From the NCBI RefSeq assembly GCF_017894365.1, contig NZ_CP059467.1:2170001-2234000 (forward strand): a DNA stretch of 64,000 nucleotides. Direction: 5' to 3'. The stretch's first letter is position 1; every line of letters begins with the position of its first letter. Origin of the DNA: Aromatoleum bremense. Its GTDB lineage: Bacteria > Pseudomonadota > Gammaproteobacteria > Burkholderiales > Rhodocyclaceae. Shown here one piece after another: positions 23,459-34,510 of this stretch. Made by a program: the position numbers and the translations under genes. The notes beneath the pieces were generated by a model, which was given only the letters and a program-made list of their open reading frames with translations, was not told the origin of the DNA and did not search any database.

Positions 23459-24358
23459 TCAGGCCGTTGCCGCGCCTTCTGCGCGCAGCCACTCGGCAAA
23501 GCGCGCAACCTCCGGGCGCGGCGCCCCCGGTGCGGTGACGAGCCAGAAGCCGCGGCGCGCAATCTCGCGCGGGCTGCCGCCGACGCACTGCAGACGGCTG
23601 TCGGCGAGCAACTGGTCGAGCAGCTGGGCGCGGCCGATCGCGATGCCCTGGCCGGCGACCGCCGCCTGGATCAGCTGGTCGTAGTGGTTGAATACCAGCA
23701 CCGCGCGCGGCCGGATGTGCTCCAGTCCCATCGCCGCCAGCCAGTCGCTCCAGCGCAGCCAGGGATAGCGCGGATCGTCGAAGTCGAGCAGCACGGTGTC
23801 GGGGAGCGTCGTGGCGTCGAGCGGGCGCGCGGCCAGCACCGGGCTTGCGACCGGCACGACCGACTCGCCGAACAGGTGCTCGGCGCCGGCCGGCGCGTCG
23901 CGGTCGGCGCAATAGCGCACGGCCAGATCGACGCCTTCGCGCCCCAGCTCGAACACCCGGTTGCTGGCCGCGACGCGCACGTCGATGTCGGGGTAGCGCG
24001 CCTGGAAACGCGACAGCCGCGGCACCAGCCACAGCGCCGAAATGCCGATGGTGGCAGTCACCGTCACCGGCCGCGGGCCGCGCGCGCGCAGCGCGTCGGC
24101 GAGTGCGGCATAGTCGTCCAGCCAGCCTTGCGCAGCGCGCGCGAGCCGGGCGCCCTCGGCGGTCAGCGCCAGAGTGCGCACGCCGCGCACGAATAGCCGC
24201 ACTCCCAAGGCGTCCTCCAGTGCCTGCACCTGCCGGCTGATTGCTGACTGGGTCAGGAACAGTTCCTCTGCGGCGCGCGTGAAGCTCAGGTGCCGCGCGG
24301 CGGCGACGAAGCCGCGCAGCGGATCGAGCGGCAGGAGTCGGCGGAGTGGGTTATGCAT
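23459..24358 (-). CDS. LysR-type transcriptional regulator (GcvA-like)
   Basis: 299 residues from ATG 24358; an ATG further upstream is not supported. The HTH is LRGFVAAARHLSFTRAAEEL to LTQSAISRQVQALED (about residues 13-48). The effector domain (IGISALWLVPRLSRFQARYP, DLAVRYCADRDAP, LINPAG-like end) follows the GcvA/AmpR pattern. It is divergent from the DUF2917 gene, 129 bp apart. The inverted repeat at 24444-24460 in this gap may be its own operator or the neighbour's. Confidence 0.93.
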   Translation of the reverse strand: MHNPLRRLLPLDPLRGFVAAARHLSFTRAAEELFLTQSAISRQVQALEDALGVRLFVRGVRTLALTAEGARLARAAQGWLDDYAALADALRARGPRPVTVTATIGISALWLVPRLSRFQARYPDIDVRVAASNRVFELGREGVDLAVRYCADRDAPAGAEHLFGESVVPVASPVLAARPLDATTLPDTVLLDFDDPRYPWLRWSDWLAAMGLEHIRPRAVLVFNHYDQLIQAAVAGQGIAIGRAQLLDQLLADSRLQCVGGSPREIARRGFWLVTAPGAPRPEVARFAEWLRAEGAATA

Positions 24359-24443
24359 GATTTCTGCGCATCCGAACGATGCGCCTTTTCCGTTTGCAGG
24401 GCCATGATGTACTGACAATACTGCAGTCACGGCGGTACGGATA

Positions 24444-24460
24444 GATGCACGACGTGCATC
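24444..24460. promoter_or_regulatory. inverted repeat between LysR and DUF2917 genes
   Basis: GATGCAC and GTGCATC arms (24444-24450, 24454-24460) enclose GAC. The position, 27 bp before the DUF2917 start, fits an operator or an mRNA hairpin. No T-N11-A LysR box was confirmed there. Confidence 0.35.
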
Positions 24461-24486
24461 CGAAATCGCCGTCACGGGAGTTCCTC

Positions 24487-24846
24487 ATGAACATGCCTAC
24501 GCAAATCACCAGGCTGGCCCTCGGGCCGCGCGAAACGATGGTTCTCGACCACGCGCAGGGTGTGGAAGTGATCGCGCGCCAGGGCTGCGTATGGCTGACC
24601 CAGCATGGCGACAGCCGCGACATCGTGCTCGATCAGGGCCAGTCATTCACGCTGGAAAGCGCCGCGGGCGTCGTCATGACGACGTCGCGCGGTGCGGAAC
24701 TGATCCTGCGCGCGGCGCAGCCGGGGAGCGTGGCAGCAGCGCGAGCGGGCTGGCTGCGGCGGCTCGCGGGCTGGCTCGATCCGCGCGCGGGCAGCCGCGT
24801 GTGCGCCGCGCTCGAGGGGCGCGTGCGCATGCACCGCGTGGCCTGA
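24487..24846 (+). CDS. DUF2917 family protein
   Basis: 119 residues from ATG 24487 (GGGAG 6 bases upstream; ATG 24493 is a second option). The core fits DUF2917: TRLALGPRETMVLDHAQG, GCVWLTQHGDSRDIVLDQGQ and FTLESAAGVVMTTSRGAELI, a cupin-like beta barrel of unknown function. The C-terminal 35 residues are basic and helical. It pairs divergently with the LysR gene, so it is a likely LysR target. Confidence 0.85.
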   Translation: MNMPTQITRLALGPRETMVLDHAQGVEVIARQGCVWLTQHGDSRDIVLDQGQSFTLESAAGVVMTTSRGAELILRAAQPGSVAAARAGWLRRLAGWLDPRAGSRVCAALEGRVRMHRVA

Positions 24847-24916
24847 TCCGGGACATCCGCGCTCCGGATCGGCTACATTGACTTATCAACCGTTCAACGA
24901 ACTGGAGTGCGACCCC

Positions 24917-25522
24917 ATGTCGAGTCCGAAGATGGAGTTCTGGTACGAGTTCGCCAGCTCGTATTCCTACCTGTCAGTGATGCGCATCGAGAGGCTCGCG
25001 ACCGATGCCGGCGTCGACGTGCAGTGGCGGCCCTTCCTGCTCGGGCCGGTGTTCCTCGCGATGGGCTGGAACGATTCGCCGTTCAACATCTATCCCCCCA
25101 AGGGACGCTACATGTGGCGCGATCTGGCACGGCTGGCGGACAAATACGACCTGCCCTTCCGCCTGCCCACCCGTTTCCCGCGCAGCGGCGTGCTCGCCGC
25201 GCGCGTCGCGCTGCTGGGGGTCGAGCCCGGGTGGGTGGCCCCGTTTTCGCGCAAGGTGATGCTCGCGAATTTTGCCGAGGACCGCGAGATCGGCGAGGCG
25301 GACGTGATCAGCGGGATTCTCTCCGATCTCGGTCTGCCGGCGCGGGAGCTGCTCGCCGCCGCGGTCGCGGATGATAACAAGCTTGCGCTGCGCCGCCAGA
25401 CCGAGCGCGCGGCCGAACTGGGGCTGTTCGGCGCGCCCAGCTTTCGTATCGGCGATGAGATGTTCTGGGGCAACGACCGCCTGGAGGACGCGCTCGCGTG
25501 GGCGCAGCGCACGACCGCCTGA
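24917..25522 (+). CDS. DsbA-fold 2-hydroxychromene-2-carboxylate isomerase-like protein
   Basis: 201 residues from ATG 24917 (GGAG at 24904-24907). It starts MEFWYEFASSYSYLSVMRIE, where the thioredoxin-fold active site carries Ser/Tyr instead of CxxC, as in HCCA isomerases and kappa-class glutathione transferases. FLLGPVFLAMGWNDSP and FGAPSFRIGDEMFWGNDRL are further signatures. These enzymes use glutathione to isomerise hydroxychromene carboxylates in naphthalene-type degradation. No pathway genes are nearby, so it may act on another glutathione substrate. Confidence 0.9.
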   Translation: MSSPKMEFWYEFASSYSYLSVMRIERLATDAGVDVQWRPFLLGPVFLAMGWNDSPFNIYPPKGRYMWRDLARLADKYDLPFRLPTRFPRSGVLAARVALLGVEPGWVAPFSRKVMLANFAEDREIGEADVISGILSDLGLPARELLAAAVADDNKLALRRQTERAAELGLFGAPSFRIGDEMFWGNDRLEDALAWAQRTTA

Positions 25523-25538
25523 GGTCGCGCGCGACGAC

Positions 25539-26162
25539 TTACTTGCCGTCGCGGGCCTTTTCCTGCTCGCGCTTGCGGATCCGTTCGTCGTAGCGCGCGC
25601 GGTCGCGGGCCGCGTCTTCGGCCCGTTTCGCGGCCTCCGCTTCGGCTTTTGCGCGTTCGCGCGCTTTTTCCGCGTCTTGCTCGCGTTGCCGGTCACGGGC
25701 GGTGGCGGCATCGCGGGCAGCCTGCGCGTCGCGTTCCCGTCGCGTGGCCTCGGCGGCAGAATCGGGCGCGATCTGCGTGTCGGCCGACGGCGGCGCGGCA
25801 GGTGGCGGCGCGACCGGCAGCGGAGCCGGTGCTCCCGACGGCGGCGCGGGCGGCATCGTGCCGCGCAACGCGGCCTGGCGCTGTTTTTCGGCGAGTTCGA
25901 GCCGGCTCGCCTCGGCTTCGATCGTGCGCGCCTTGCGGATCGTCTCGAGGCGCGCTTCCTTCGCCTTGGCGATGCAGCGATTGACGAGAAAACGTTCGTA
26001 GCACGCCGGTTCGGCGCGACGCAGCGCGTCGTCGGCCTGTTCGCGCAGCGCCTTGGCTTCGTCGCGCAGACGGGCAGCGTGCTCGAGATCGGCTTCGGCG
26101 GCGCCCGTGGTCGCGGCCGCGACGGCGAGCAGCAACGGCAGCAGGCGAGGGATCATCGGCAT
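25539..26162 (-). CDS. exported coiled-coil protein of unknown function
   Basis: 207 residues. A signal peptide (MPMIPRLLPLLLAVAAATTG) is followed by a helix with a Cys pair (EPACYERFLVNRCIAKAKEA), a Pro/Ala linker, and a highly charged Arg/Lys/Glu/Ala tail ending KREQEKARDGK that should form a coiled coil. The two Cys may form a disulfide in the periplasm. Family not recognised. It is divergent from the ABC-F gene with only 60 bp between starts. Confidence 0.65.
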   Translation of the reverse strand: MPMIPRLLPLLLAVAAATTGAAEADLEHAARLRDEAKALREQADDALRRAEPACYERFLVNRCIAKAKEARLETIRKARTIEAEASRLELAEKQRQAALRGTMPPAPPSGAPAPLPVAPPPAAPPSADTQIAPDSAAEATRRERDAQAARDAATARDRQREQDAEKARERAKAEAEAAKRAEDAARDRARYDERIRKREQEKARDGK

Positions 26163-26222
26163 TGGGCAGCAGTCGATTGGGGGGATGCGTAGAATAACGC
26201 CTTTGCCCGAAGATGCGCTGAC

Positions 26223-28199
<1,977 letters not shown>

Positions 28200-28296
28200 G
28201 TACGCCGAAGCGCTTCTGGCGTCTGCCCGCGCCTGCGGCTTTGCGCATACAGTAGCGATTCGAACGCCCGTTCCGGGCGGGTTGCGGAGAATCGAC

Positions 28297-29538
28297 ATGT
28301 CGTCCATCCCGGTGCCGCTCGAACTGCCCGATCTCGTCGCTGCGCGCGAACGCATCCGCGACGCGGTCGTCCGCACCGGCCAGTGGCAGAACGACGCGCT
28401 GTCCGACGAACTCGGCGTGCCGCTGCAACTGAAGCTCGAAAACATGCAGCGCACCGGCTCGTTCAAGCTGCGCGGCGCGACGCACAAGATCGGCCGCCTG
28501 CTGGAGACCGGTGCCCGGCTCACCGGCGTCGTCGCCGCGTCGGCCGGCAACCACGCGCAGGGGGTCGCGCGCGCGGCGGCGCGGGCCGGCCTCTCCGCGG
28601 TCGTCGTGATGCCGACGAACGCGCCGCTGACGAAAATCCAGGCCTGTCGCAAGCTCGGCGCCGACGTGCGCCTCGTCGGCGACACGCTCGAAGCCGCTGC
28701 CGACGAAGCGCGCCGGCTCGCTGACGGCGAAGGGCTCGCGCTGATCCACCCGTATGACGACTGGGACGTGATCGCCGGCCAGGCGAGCTGCGGCCTGGAG
28801 ATGCTCGAAGACGCGCCGGACATGACCGTCGCGATCGTGCCGCTCGGCGGCGGCGGACTGATCTCCGGCGTCGCGCTGGCGCTGAAGCTGCAGAATCCGG
28901 CGATCCGCGTGATTGGCGTGCAGACCGACGCGGTTGCGCCGTGGCGGCATTTCCTGCGCGACGGCACGCTCGAAGCGGTGCGGCCGGACGCCCACACCAT
29001 CGCCGACGGCATCAAGGTGAAGCGCCCGGGAATGCTGACGCGGCAGGTGATCGCGCGCCACGTCGACGACATCGTCACCGTCGATGACAACGCGATCGCC
29101 GAGGCGATCGTCACGCTGCTCGAACGCACACGCACGATCGGCGAGGGCGCGGGCGTGGTCGGGCTCGCAGCGCTGCTGCAGCGCAAGGTCCGCCTCGCGC
29201 CCGACGACCGCGCGGTGGTCGTGATCTCGGGCGGCAACGTCGATATGACGCTCGTCGGCCGTTCGATCGACTACGGCCTCGCGTCGAGCGGGCGGCTGAT
29301 GAGCGTCGCGGTGATGATTTCCGATGCGCCGGGCCAGTTGCTCGCGCTGCTGAAGACCGTCGCCGAGCTCGGCATGAACGTGCGGCATGTCGAACACCGC
29401 CGCGGCGAACTGCACGTCGCGGTCGGCATGACCGAAGTGATCCTGCAGATCGAGACGCGCGATGCCGAGCACCAGCACGCGCTGCTGAGGCACTTCGCCG
29501 CACAGGGCCTCGTCGTGCGCAACCTGCTCGCGGGCTGA
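28297..29538 (+). CDS. ilvA: threonine ammonia-lyase with C-terminal ACT domain
   Basis: 413 residues from ATG 28297 (GGAGA upstream). It is a PLP enzyme: the Lys is in TGSFKLRGATHK, the glycine loop is PLGGGGLISG, and ASAGNHAQGVA and EGAGVVGLAAL are typical. A single ACT domain (SVAVMISDAPGQLLALLKTV onward, about 333-410) makes it the shorter form, between TdcB and IlvA. It converts threonine to 2-oxobutyrate for isoleucine synthesis or catabolism. It is followed by thrH, which also deals with serine or homoserine. Confidence 0.94.
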   Translation: MSSIPVPLELPDLVAARERIRDAVVRTGQWQNDALSDELGVPLQLKLENMQRTGSFKLRGATHKIGRLLETGARLTGVVAASAGNHAQGVARAAARAGLSAVVVMPTNAPLTKIQACRKLGADVRLVGDTLEAAADEARRLADGEGLALIHPYDDWDVIAGQASCGLEMLEDAPDMTVAIVPLGGGGLISGVALALKLQNPAIRVIGVQTDAVAPWRHFLRDGTLEAVRPDAHTIADGIKVKRPGMLTRQVIARHVDDIVTVDDNAIAEAIVTLLERTRTIGEGAGVVGLAALLQRKVRLAPDDRAVVVISGGNVDMTLVGRSIDYGLASSGRLMSVAVMISDAPGQLLALLKTVAELGMNVRHVEHRRGELHVAVGMTEVILQIETRDAEHQHALLRHFAAQGLVVRNLLAG

Positions 29539-29614
29539 GGTCCGGATTCGCCGGCCAGGCCATCCGCGCCGCTGCTAGAATCGCGGCTTTCCTCTTGCGC
29601 TACAGGATATTGCC

Positions 29615-30226
29615 GTGCAACTCGTCTGTCTCGACCTCGAAGGTGTGCTGGTCCCCGAAATCTGGATCGAATTCGCCGAGCGTACCGGCATCCCGGAACT
29701 GCGTCGCACGACCCGCGACGAGCCCGACTACGACACGCTGATGAAGTACCGGCTGAACATTCTCGCCGAGCGCAAACTCGGCCTGCCGGACATCCAGGAA
29801 GTCATTTCCAGCATGGGGCCGATGGCCGGCGCGCGCGAGTTTCTCGACGAGCTGCGCGAGCGCTACCAGGTCGTGATCCTGTCCGACACCTTCCAGGAAT
29901 TCGCCAAGCCGCTGATGAAGCAGCTCGGCTGGCCGACGCTGCTGTGCCATCGCCTCGAAGCCGATGCGAACGGCGTGCTCGTGAACTACCATCTGCGCAT
30001 GCCGGACCAGAAGCGCGAGGCAGTCAAGCGCTTCAAGGAGCTGAACCTGACAGTGGTCGCGGCCGGCGACTCGTACAACGACACCGCGATGTTGGGTGAA
30101 GCGCACGGCGGCATCCTGTTCCATCCGCCGGAAAACGTCATCCGCGAATTCCCGCAGTTCCCGGTGACGCACAACTACGCCGAACTGCGCCGCGAGATCG
30201 ACAAGGCTTTCGCCCGCGTCGCCTGA
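29615..30226 (+). CDS. thrH: ThrH bifunctional phosphoserine phosphatase/homoserine phosphotransferase
   Basis: 203 residues from a GTG start at 29615 preceded by AGGA. HAD motifs: CLDLEGVLVPEIW at the N-terminus (the variant ThrH motif 1), VVILSDTFQEFAKPL, and AAGDSYNDTAMLGEA. ThrH hydrolyses phosphoserine and can transfer the phosphate to homoserine, which feeds threonine synthesis. It comes 76 bp after ilvA and 12 bp before purU, and the three read as a possible serine/threonine/one-carbon unit. Confidence 0.93.
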   Translation: MQLVCLDLEGVLVPEIWIEFAERTGIPELRRTTRDEPDYDTLMKYRLNILAERKLGLPDIQEVISSMGPMAGAREFLDELRERYQVVILSDTFQEFAKPLMKQLGWPTLLCHRLEADANGVLVNYHLRMPDQKREAVKRFKELNLTVVAAGDSYNDTAMLGEAHGGILFHPPENVIREFPQFPVTHNYAELRREIDKAFARVA

Positions 30227-30238
30227 CCGGGACCTGCC

Positions 30239-31114
30239 ATGCACCGCGACCGCCATTTCACGCTGTCCGCGTCCTGCCCCGACCGCGTCGGCCTCGTCGC
30301 GCGGGTATCGGGCTTCATCGCCGAACATCGCGGCTGGATTCTCGAGACTTCGCTGCACGCCGAACCTCCTGCCGACGGGGAGGCGCTCGGGCGCTATTTC
30401 ATGCGCATCGAGATCAGGGCCTCGTCGCTGCCGTTTCACCTCGCCGAGTTCCGCGAGCGTTTCCGTCCGCTCGCGGACGAGCTCGAGATGGATTGGACGA
30501 TCACCGATTCAGCGGTCAAGAAGCGCGTCGTCGTGCTGGTGTCGAAGCAGGAGCACTGCCTCTACGACCTGCTCGCGCGCTGGCAGTCGAAGGAGCTGGA
30601 CATCGAGATCCCGTGCGTGATCTCGAACCACGACACGTTCCGCGGCCTCGTCGAGTGGCACGGCATCCCGTTCCACCACGTGCCGGTGAACACCGACAAC
30701 AAGGCGCAGGCCTACGCCGAAGTGGGGCGCATCTTCGAGGAGGTGCGCGGCGAAACGATGGTGCTCGCGCGCTACATGCAGGTGCTGTCGCCGGAGCTGT
30801 GCGCGGCGTACGCCGGGCGCATCATCAACATCCACCACAGTTTCCTGCCGAGCTTCGTCGGCGCGAAACCGTACCACCAGGCGTGGGCGAAAGGCGTCAA
30901 GCTGATCGGCGCGACCTGTCACTACGTGACCGCGGACCTCGACCAGGGACCGATCATCGACCAGGACGTGATCCGCATCGACCATTCCGATTCGGTCGAG
31001 GACATGGTCCGCTACGGCAAGGACATCGAAAAGATGGTCCTTGCGCGCGGCCTGCGCTACCACCTTGAGGGCCGTGTGCTGGTGCATCGCAACAAGACGA
31101 TCGTGTTCCGCTGA
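30239..31114 (+). CDS. purU: formyltetrahydrofolate deformylase
   Basis: 291 residues. The N-terminal ACT domain (FTLSASCPDRVGLVARVSGF, about 8-75) is followed by a formyl-transferase fold with the catalytic Asn-His-Asp set in IINIHHSFLPSF and the DLDQGPIIDQD loop. It releases formate from 10-formyl-THF, balancing one-carbon and purine pools. It starts 12 bp after thrH. Length and motifs match the family; nothing unusual. Confidence 0.96.
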   Translation: MHRDRHFTLSASCPDRVGLVARVSGFIAEHRGWILETSLHAEPPADGEALGRYFMRIEIRASSLPFHLAEFRERFRPLADELEMDWTITDSAVKKRVVVLVSKQEHCLYDLLARWQSKELDIEIPCVISNHDTFRGLVEWHGIPFHHVPVNTDNKAQAYAEVGRIFEEVRGETMVLARYMQVLSPELCAAYAGRIINIHHSFLPSFVGAKPYHQAWAKGVKLIGATCHYVTADLDQGPIIDQDVIRIDHSDSVEDMVRYGKDIEKMVLARGLRYHLEGRVLVHRNKTIVFR

Positions 31115-31212
31115 CCGTTGACCACTGACCGCCGGCGGGCCGCCGTGAGGCTCGCGCGGTGCGCCGCCGTGGCGTAGCATTGCGCCCCTTTCCCGACCGG
31201 CTGCATCCGCTT

Positions 31213-32475
31213 ATGGGCAAGACCTCCGCACGGGCCTGCGGCGTCGATTTCGGCACCTCCAACTCCACGGTCGGCTGGCTCCGGCCCGGCGTCCCGGCGC
31301 TGCTCGAACTCGAGGGCGACAAGCCGACGCTGCCGTCCGCGGTGTTCTTCAACGCCGACGAGGAGACGACGTGCTACGGCCGCGCCGCGCTCGCCGAATA
31401 CCTCGAAGGCTACGAAGGCCGCCTGATGCGCTCGCTGAAGAGCCTGCTCGGCAGCAGCCTGATGGACGGCCAGACCGAAGTGCATGGGCGCGCGTTGCCG
31501 TTCCGCGACCTGCTCGCGAGCTTCATCGGCGAACTGAAGGCGCGCGCCGAGGCGGCGGCGGGACGAAGCTTCACGCAGGCCGTGTTCGGGCGGCCGGTGC
31601 ATTTCGTCGACGACGACGAGAGCGCCGACCGCAAGGCGCAGGACACGCTCGAGGCGATCGCACGGCAGGCGGGTTTTCGCGACGTCAGCTTCCAGTTCGA
31701 GCCGATCGGGGCGGCGCTGCATTACGAGATCGGCCTCGAGCGCGAGGAACTCGTGCTGGTCGCCGATATCGGCGGGGGCACCGCAGACTTCTCGCTCATC
31801 CGGCTGTCGCCTGCGCGCGCCGGGCGCGACGAGCGGCGCGAGGATCTGCTCGGCAACGCCGGCGTGCATGTCGGCGGCACCGATTTCGACCGCGCGCTGA
31901 GCCTCGAATGCGTGATGCCGCTGCTCGGCTATCGCGGCCGGATGAAGAACGGTGCCGACGTGCCGTCGAGCCTCTTCTTCCAGCTCGCGACCTGGCACAC
32001 GATCAATTTCGCCTACACGCGGCAGGCGTGGGCCGACCTGCAGCACATCTATCGCGATGCCGTCGCGCGCACGGAGCTCGACCGCCTGTCGCGGCTCGTC
32101 AGCAGGCGCGAAGGGCACTGGCTCGCGCTGCAGGTCGAGCAGGCGAAGATCGACCTGTCGCAGGCGCCGGCCACGGCGCTGCGGCTCGACCGGCTCGAAC
32201 CCGGGCTCGTGCACCAGATCGGCCGCGAGGCTTTCACCCGTGCGACGACGGCGCTCGTCGAGCATGTCGCGGCGGCGGTGGCGCGCCTGCTGAATGATGC
32301 GGGGGTCGCGCGTGATCGGGTCGACACGATCTATTTCACGGGCGGCGCCAGCGGCGTCGCGCAGCTGCGCGCGCGCATCGCGGCTGAGCTGCCCGCAGCG
32401 CGCAGTGTCGAAGGCGACCTTTACGGCAGTATCGGCACCGGGCTCGCGATCGAGGCGGCACGCCGCTACGGATGA
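31213..32475 (+). CDS. yegD: YegD-type Hsp70 homologue without substrate-binding domain
   Basis: 420 residues from ATG 31213, chosen because CGVDFGTSNSTVGW then starts near residue 9. Hsp70 ATPase motifs are present: the phosphate 1 loop, VADIGGGTADFSLI, and GGTDFDRAL. The protein ends after the ATPase domain, so there is no peptide-binding domain, as in E. coli YegD. It probably acts as an ATPase of unknown client. A bidirectional terminator follows and serves the cold-shock gene on the other strand as well. Confidence 0.9.
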   Translation: MGKTSARACGVDFGTSNSTVGWLRPGVPALLELEGDKPTLPSAVFFNADEETTCYGRAALAEYLEGYEGRLMRSLKSLLGSSLMDGQTEVHGRALPFRDLLASFIGELKARAEAAAGRSFTQAVFGRPVHFVDDDESADRKAQDTLEAIARQAGFRDVSFQFEPIGAALHYEIGLEREELVLVADIGGGTADFSLIRLSPARAGRDERREDLLGNAGVHVGGTDFDRALSLECVMPLLGYRGRMKNGADVPSSLFFQLATWHTINFAYTRQAWADLQHIYRDAVARTELDRLSRLVSRREGHWLALQVEQAKIDLSQAPATALRLDRLEPGLVHQIGREAFTRATTALVEHVAAAVARLLNDAGVARDRVDTIYFTGGASGVAQLRARIAAELPAARSVEGDLYGSIGTGLAIEAARRYG

Positions 32476-32502
32476 ACGGTCCGCGCCGGGCCCGAAAAAG
32501 CA

Positions 32503-32526
32503 AAAAGCCCGGCAATGCCGGGCTTT
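32503..32526. terminator. bidirectional terminator between yegD and csp
   Basis: AGCCCGGC (32506-32513) and GCCGGGCT (32517-32524) form an 8-bp stem with a 3-base loop, with A-rich bases on the left and TT on the right, so it works strongly for the minus-strand cold-shock gene and less for yegD. Confidence 0.85.
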
Positions 32527-32588
32527 GACTCGTTGCGCGGGCCGTACTGTTTACCGGACGGCCGCGCGAGAGATCGTATCAGCGAGGA

Positions 32589-32792
32589 TCAGAGCGGGCG
32601 GATGTTGCCTGCCTGCTTGCCCTTCGGGCCGGACGTCTCGTCGTACTGAACTTTCTGACCTTCGGTCAGGCTCTTGAAGCCCGAACCCTGGATCGCGGAG
32701 AAGTGTGCGAACAGATCTTCGCCACCGTTGTCCGGCGTGATGAAACCGAAGCCCTTGGAGTCATTGAACCACTTAACAGTACCAGTTGCCAT
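32589..32792 (-). CDS. CspA-family cold-shock protein
   Basis: 67 residues, the usual length, from ATG 32792. The two RNA-binding motifs KGFGFIT and DLFAHFS are intact, after [12 protein letters not shown]. It binds single-stranded nucleic acid and opens mRNA structures. A long upstream stretch (to about 32950) with a possible TTGACC box suggests a long 5' leader, as in csp mRNAs that are regulated by temperature. The open frame above the ATG is not a real N-terminal extension. Confidence 0.95.
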   Translation of the reverse strand: MATGTVKWFNDSKGFGFITPDNGGEDLFAHFSAIQGSGFKSLTEGQKVQYDETSGPKGKQAGNIRPL

Positions 32793-33160
32793 TTCGAAAA
32801 ATCCCAAATCAAAGTTAATGAAGGGCGTTTGCCCGGAAGTGCGGCAATCGAGATCGGGGAAAGACGAACTGAGTACCCAAAGGCCGTCGAGCACGAAAAA
32901 CCACGCGATTGCAGATGCGCATGCGCAGTCTGGTGAAAAACGGACGCGCGGTCAAGGGCTGAAATGGGTTGTCACGCTCATTCCGGGGTTTTGTAGGGGG
33001 TTGCCGGTATATGCGGGGGCAATGTCATACCTCTCAGGTGGTAATTCGGCGGCCCGCGGGGCATTTCCCGGCGGTCGCCTGCGCACCCGAAAGTTGCCGC
33101 GCCGAGCGTGCCCGGTGGCAGAATCCGGCCCACTCCAGATCCACGATAGCGCGGGGCGGC
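32793..33160. promoter_or_regulatory. divergent intergenic region: csp leader and MFS promoter
   Basis: 368 bp between the csp start and the MFS gene. On the minus strand TTGACC at 32955-32950 and a weak CAGACT at 32932-32927 (17-bp spacer) could start a csp transcript with about 130 nt of leader. The plus-strand MFS start is preceded by GCGGGGCGGC, with no clear Shine-Dalgarno site. No reading frame with family features was seen. Confidence 0.35.
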
Positions 33161-34498
33161 ATGAGTTCCCAATTCAGACTGATGAGCGAGCGGCGCTTCC
33201 TGCCGTTTTTCATCACGCAGTTTCTCGGCGCGTACAACGACAACCTGTACAAGAACGCCCTGGTCGTGCTGATGACGTTCGAGGCCGCGCGTTTCACGAC
33301 GATCGCGCCGGGCGTGCTGGTGAACCTTGCCGCCGGGATCTTCATCCTGCCGTTCTTCCTGTTCTCGGCGACGGCCGGCCAATGCGCCGACAAGTTCGAG
33401 AAAAGCCGGCTCATCCGCTGGACGAAACTGCTCGAAATTCTCGTCATGACGCTTGCGGCGCTGGCGTTTGCGCTCGAATCGCTGCCGCTGATGCTCGTCG
33501 CGCTGTTCCTGATGGGGGCGCAATCGGCACTGTTCGGGCCGGTGAAATACGCGATCCTGCCGGTGCATCTGCGCGAGGACGAACTGGTCGGCGGCAACGC
33601 GCTCGTCGAGTCGGGCACGTTCGTCGCGATCCTCGTCGGCACGATCGCCGGCGGGGTGACGATCAGCCTGCCGGGCGGCCCGCTGTGGGTGTCGGTCGCG
33701 GCGCTGTCGGTGGCGGTGCTCGGCTACGCTGCGAGCCGTGCGATCCCGACCGCCCCGGCGGCCGATCCCGGGCTGCGCATCAACTGGAACCCGTTGAGCG
33801 AAACCTGGCGCAACATCCGTTTCACCCGCGGCGATCGCACCGTGTTCCTCGCGGTGCTCGCGATCTCGTGGTTCTGGTTCTACGGCGCACTGCTGCTGTC
33901 ACAGTTCCCCGGCTATGCGAAGGACGTGCTCGGCGGCGACGAACACGCGGTGACGCTGTTGCTCGCGGTGTTCTCGGTCGGCATCGGCATCGGTTCGCTG
34001 ATGTGCGAGCGGCTCTCGGGCAAGCATCTCGAGCCGGGCCTCGTGCCTTTCGGTTCGATCGGCCTGAGCCTGTTCGCGTTCGACCTGTGGTGGGCGAGCC
34101 CGGCGCTCGCGGCGGGCAGTGCGCCGCTGCCGCTGGCCGCGGTGCTCGCCGATGCGGCGACGTGGCGGGTGCTGGTCGATCTGCTGCTGATCGCCGTGTT
34201 CGGCGGTTTTTTCATCGTGCCGCTCTACACGCTCGTGCAGGCCCGCTCCGCGGCGGCTCACCGCTCGCGCGTCATCGCCGGCCTCAACATCCTCAATGCG
34301 CTGTTCATGGTCGCCGCCGCCGGCATGGGTGCGGGGCTGCTCGCGGCCGGCCTGTCGGTGCCGCAACTGATCCTCGTTGGTGGGTTGCTCAATGCGGCGG
34401 CGGCGCTCTTTCTCTGTGTCCGGGCGCCAGAGTTCCCGCGGCGCTTCGTCGCCTGGATGCGCGGCACGGCTGCCAGTCGCCCCGGCAATGCCCGTTGA
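33161..34498 (+). CDS. MFS transporter, LplT/AAS-transporter-like
   Basis: 445 residues from ATG 33161. It opens MSERRFLPFFITQFLGAYND (from the second Met), matching the lysophospholipid transporter LplT family, then about 12 helices (for example AAGIFILPFFLFSA and FLAVLAISWFWFYG). LplT flips lysophosphatidylethanolamine inward and is usually next to, or fused to, the acyltransferase Aas. No acyltransferase gene is adjacent here, so the function is only likely. It is convergent with the alpha/beta hydrolase gene. Confidence 0.85.
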   Translation: MSSQFRLMSERRFLPFFITQFLGAYNDNLYKNALVVLMTFEAARFTTIAPGVLVNLAAGIFILPFFLFSATAGQCADKFEKSRLIRWTKLLEILVMTLAALAFALESLPLMLVALFLMGAQSALFGPVKYAILPVHLREDELVGGNALVESGTFVAILVGTIAGGVTISLPGGPLWVSVAALSVAVLGYAASRAIPTAPAADPGLRINWNPLSETWRNIRFTRGDRTVFLAVLAISWFWFYGALLLSQFPGYAKDVLGGDEHAVTLLLAVFSVGIGIGSLMCERLSGKHLEPGLVPFGSIGLSLFAFDLWWASPALAAGSAPLPLAAVLADAATWRVLVDLLLIAVFGGFFIVPLYTLVQARSAAAHRSRVIAGLNILNALFMVAAAGMGAGLLAAGLSVPQLILVGGLLNAAAALFLCVRAPEFPRRFVAWMRGTAASRPGNAR

Positions 34499-34510
34499 CG
34501 GCCCTGCGGC

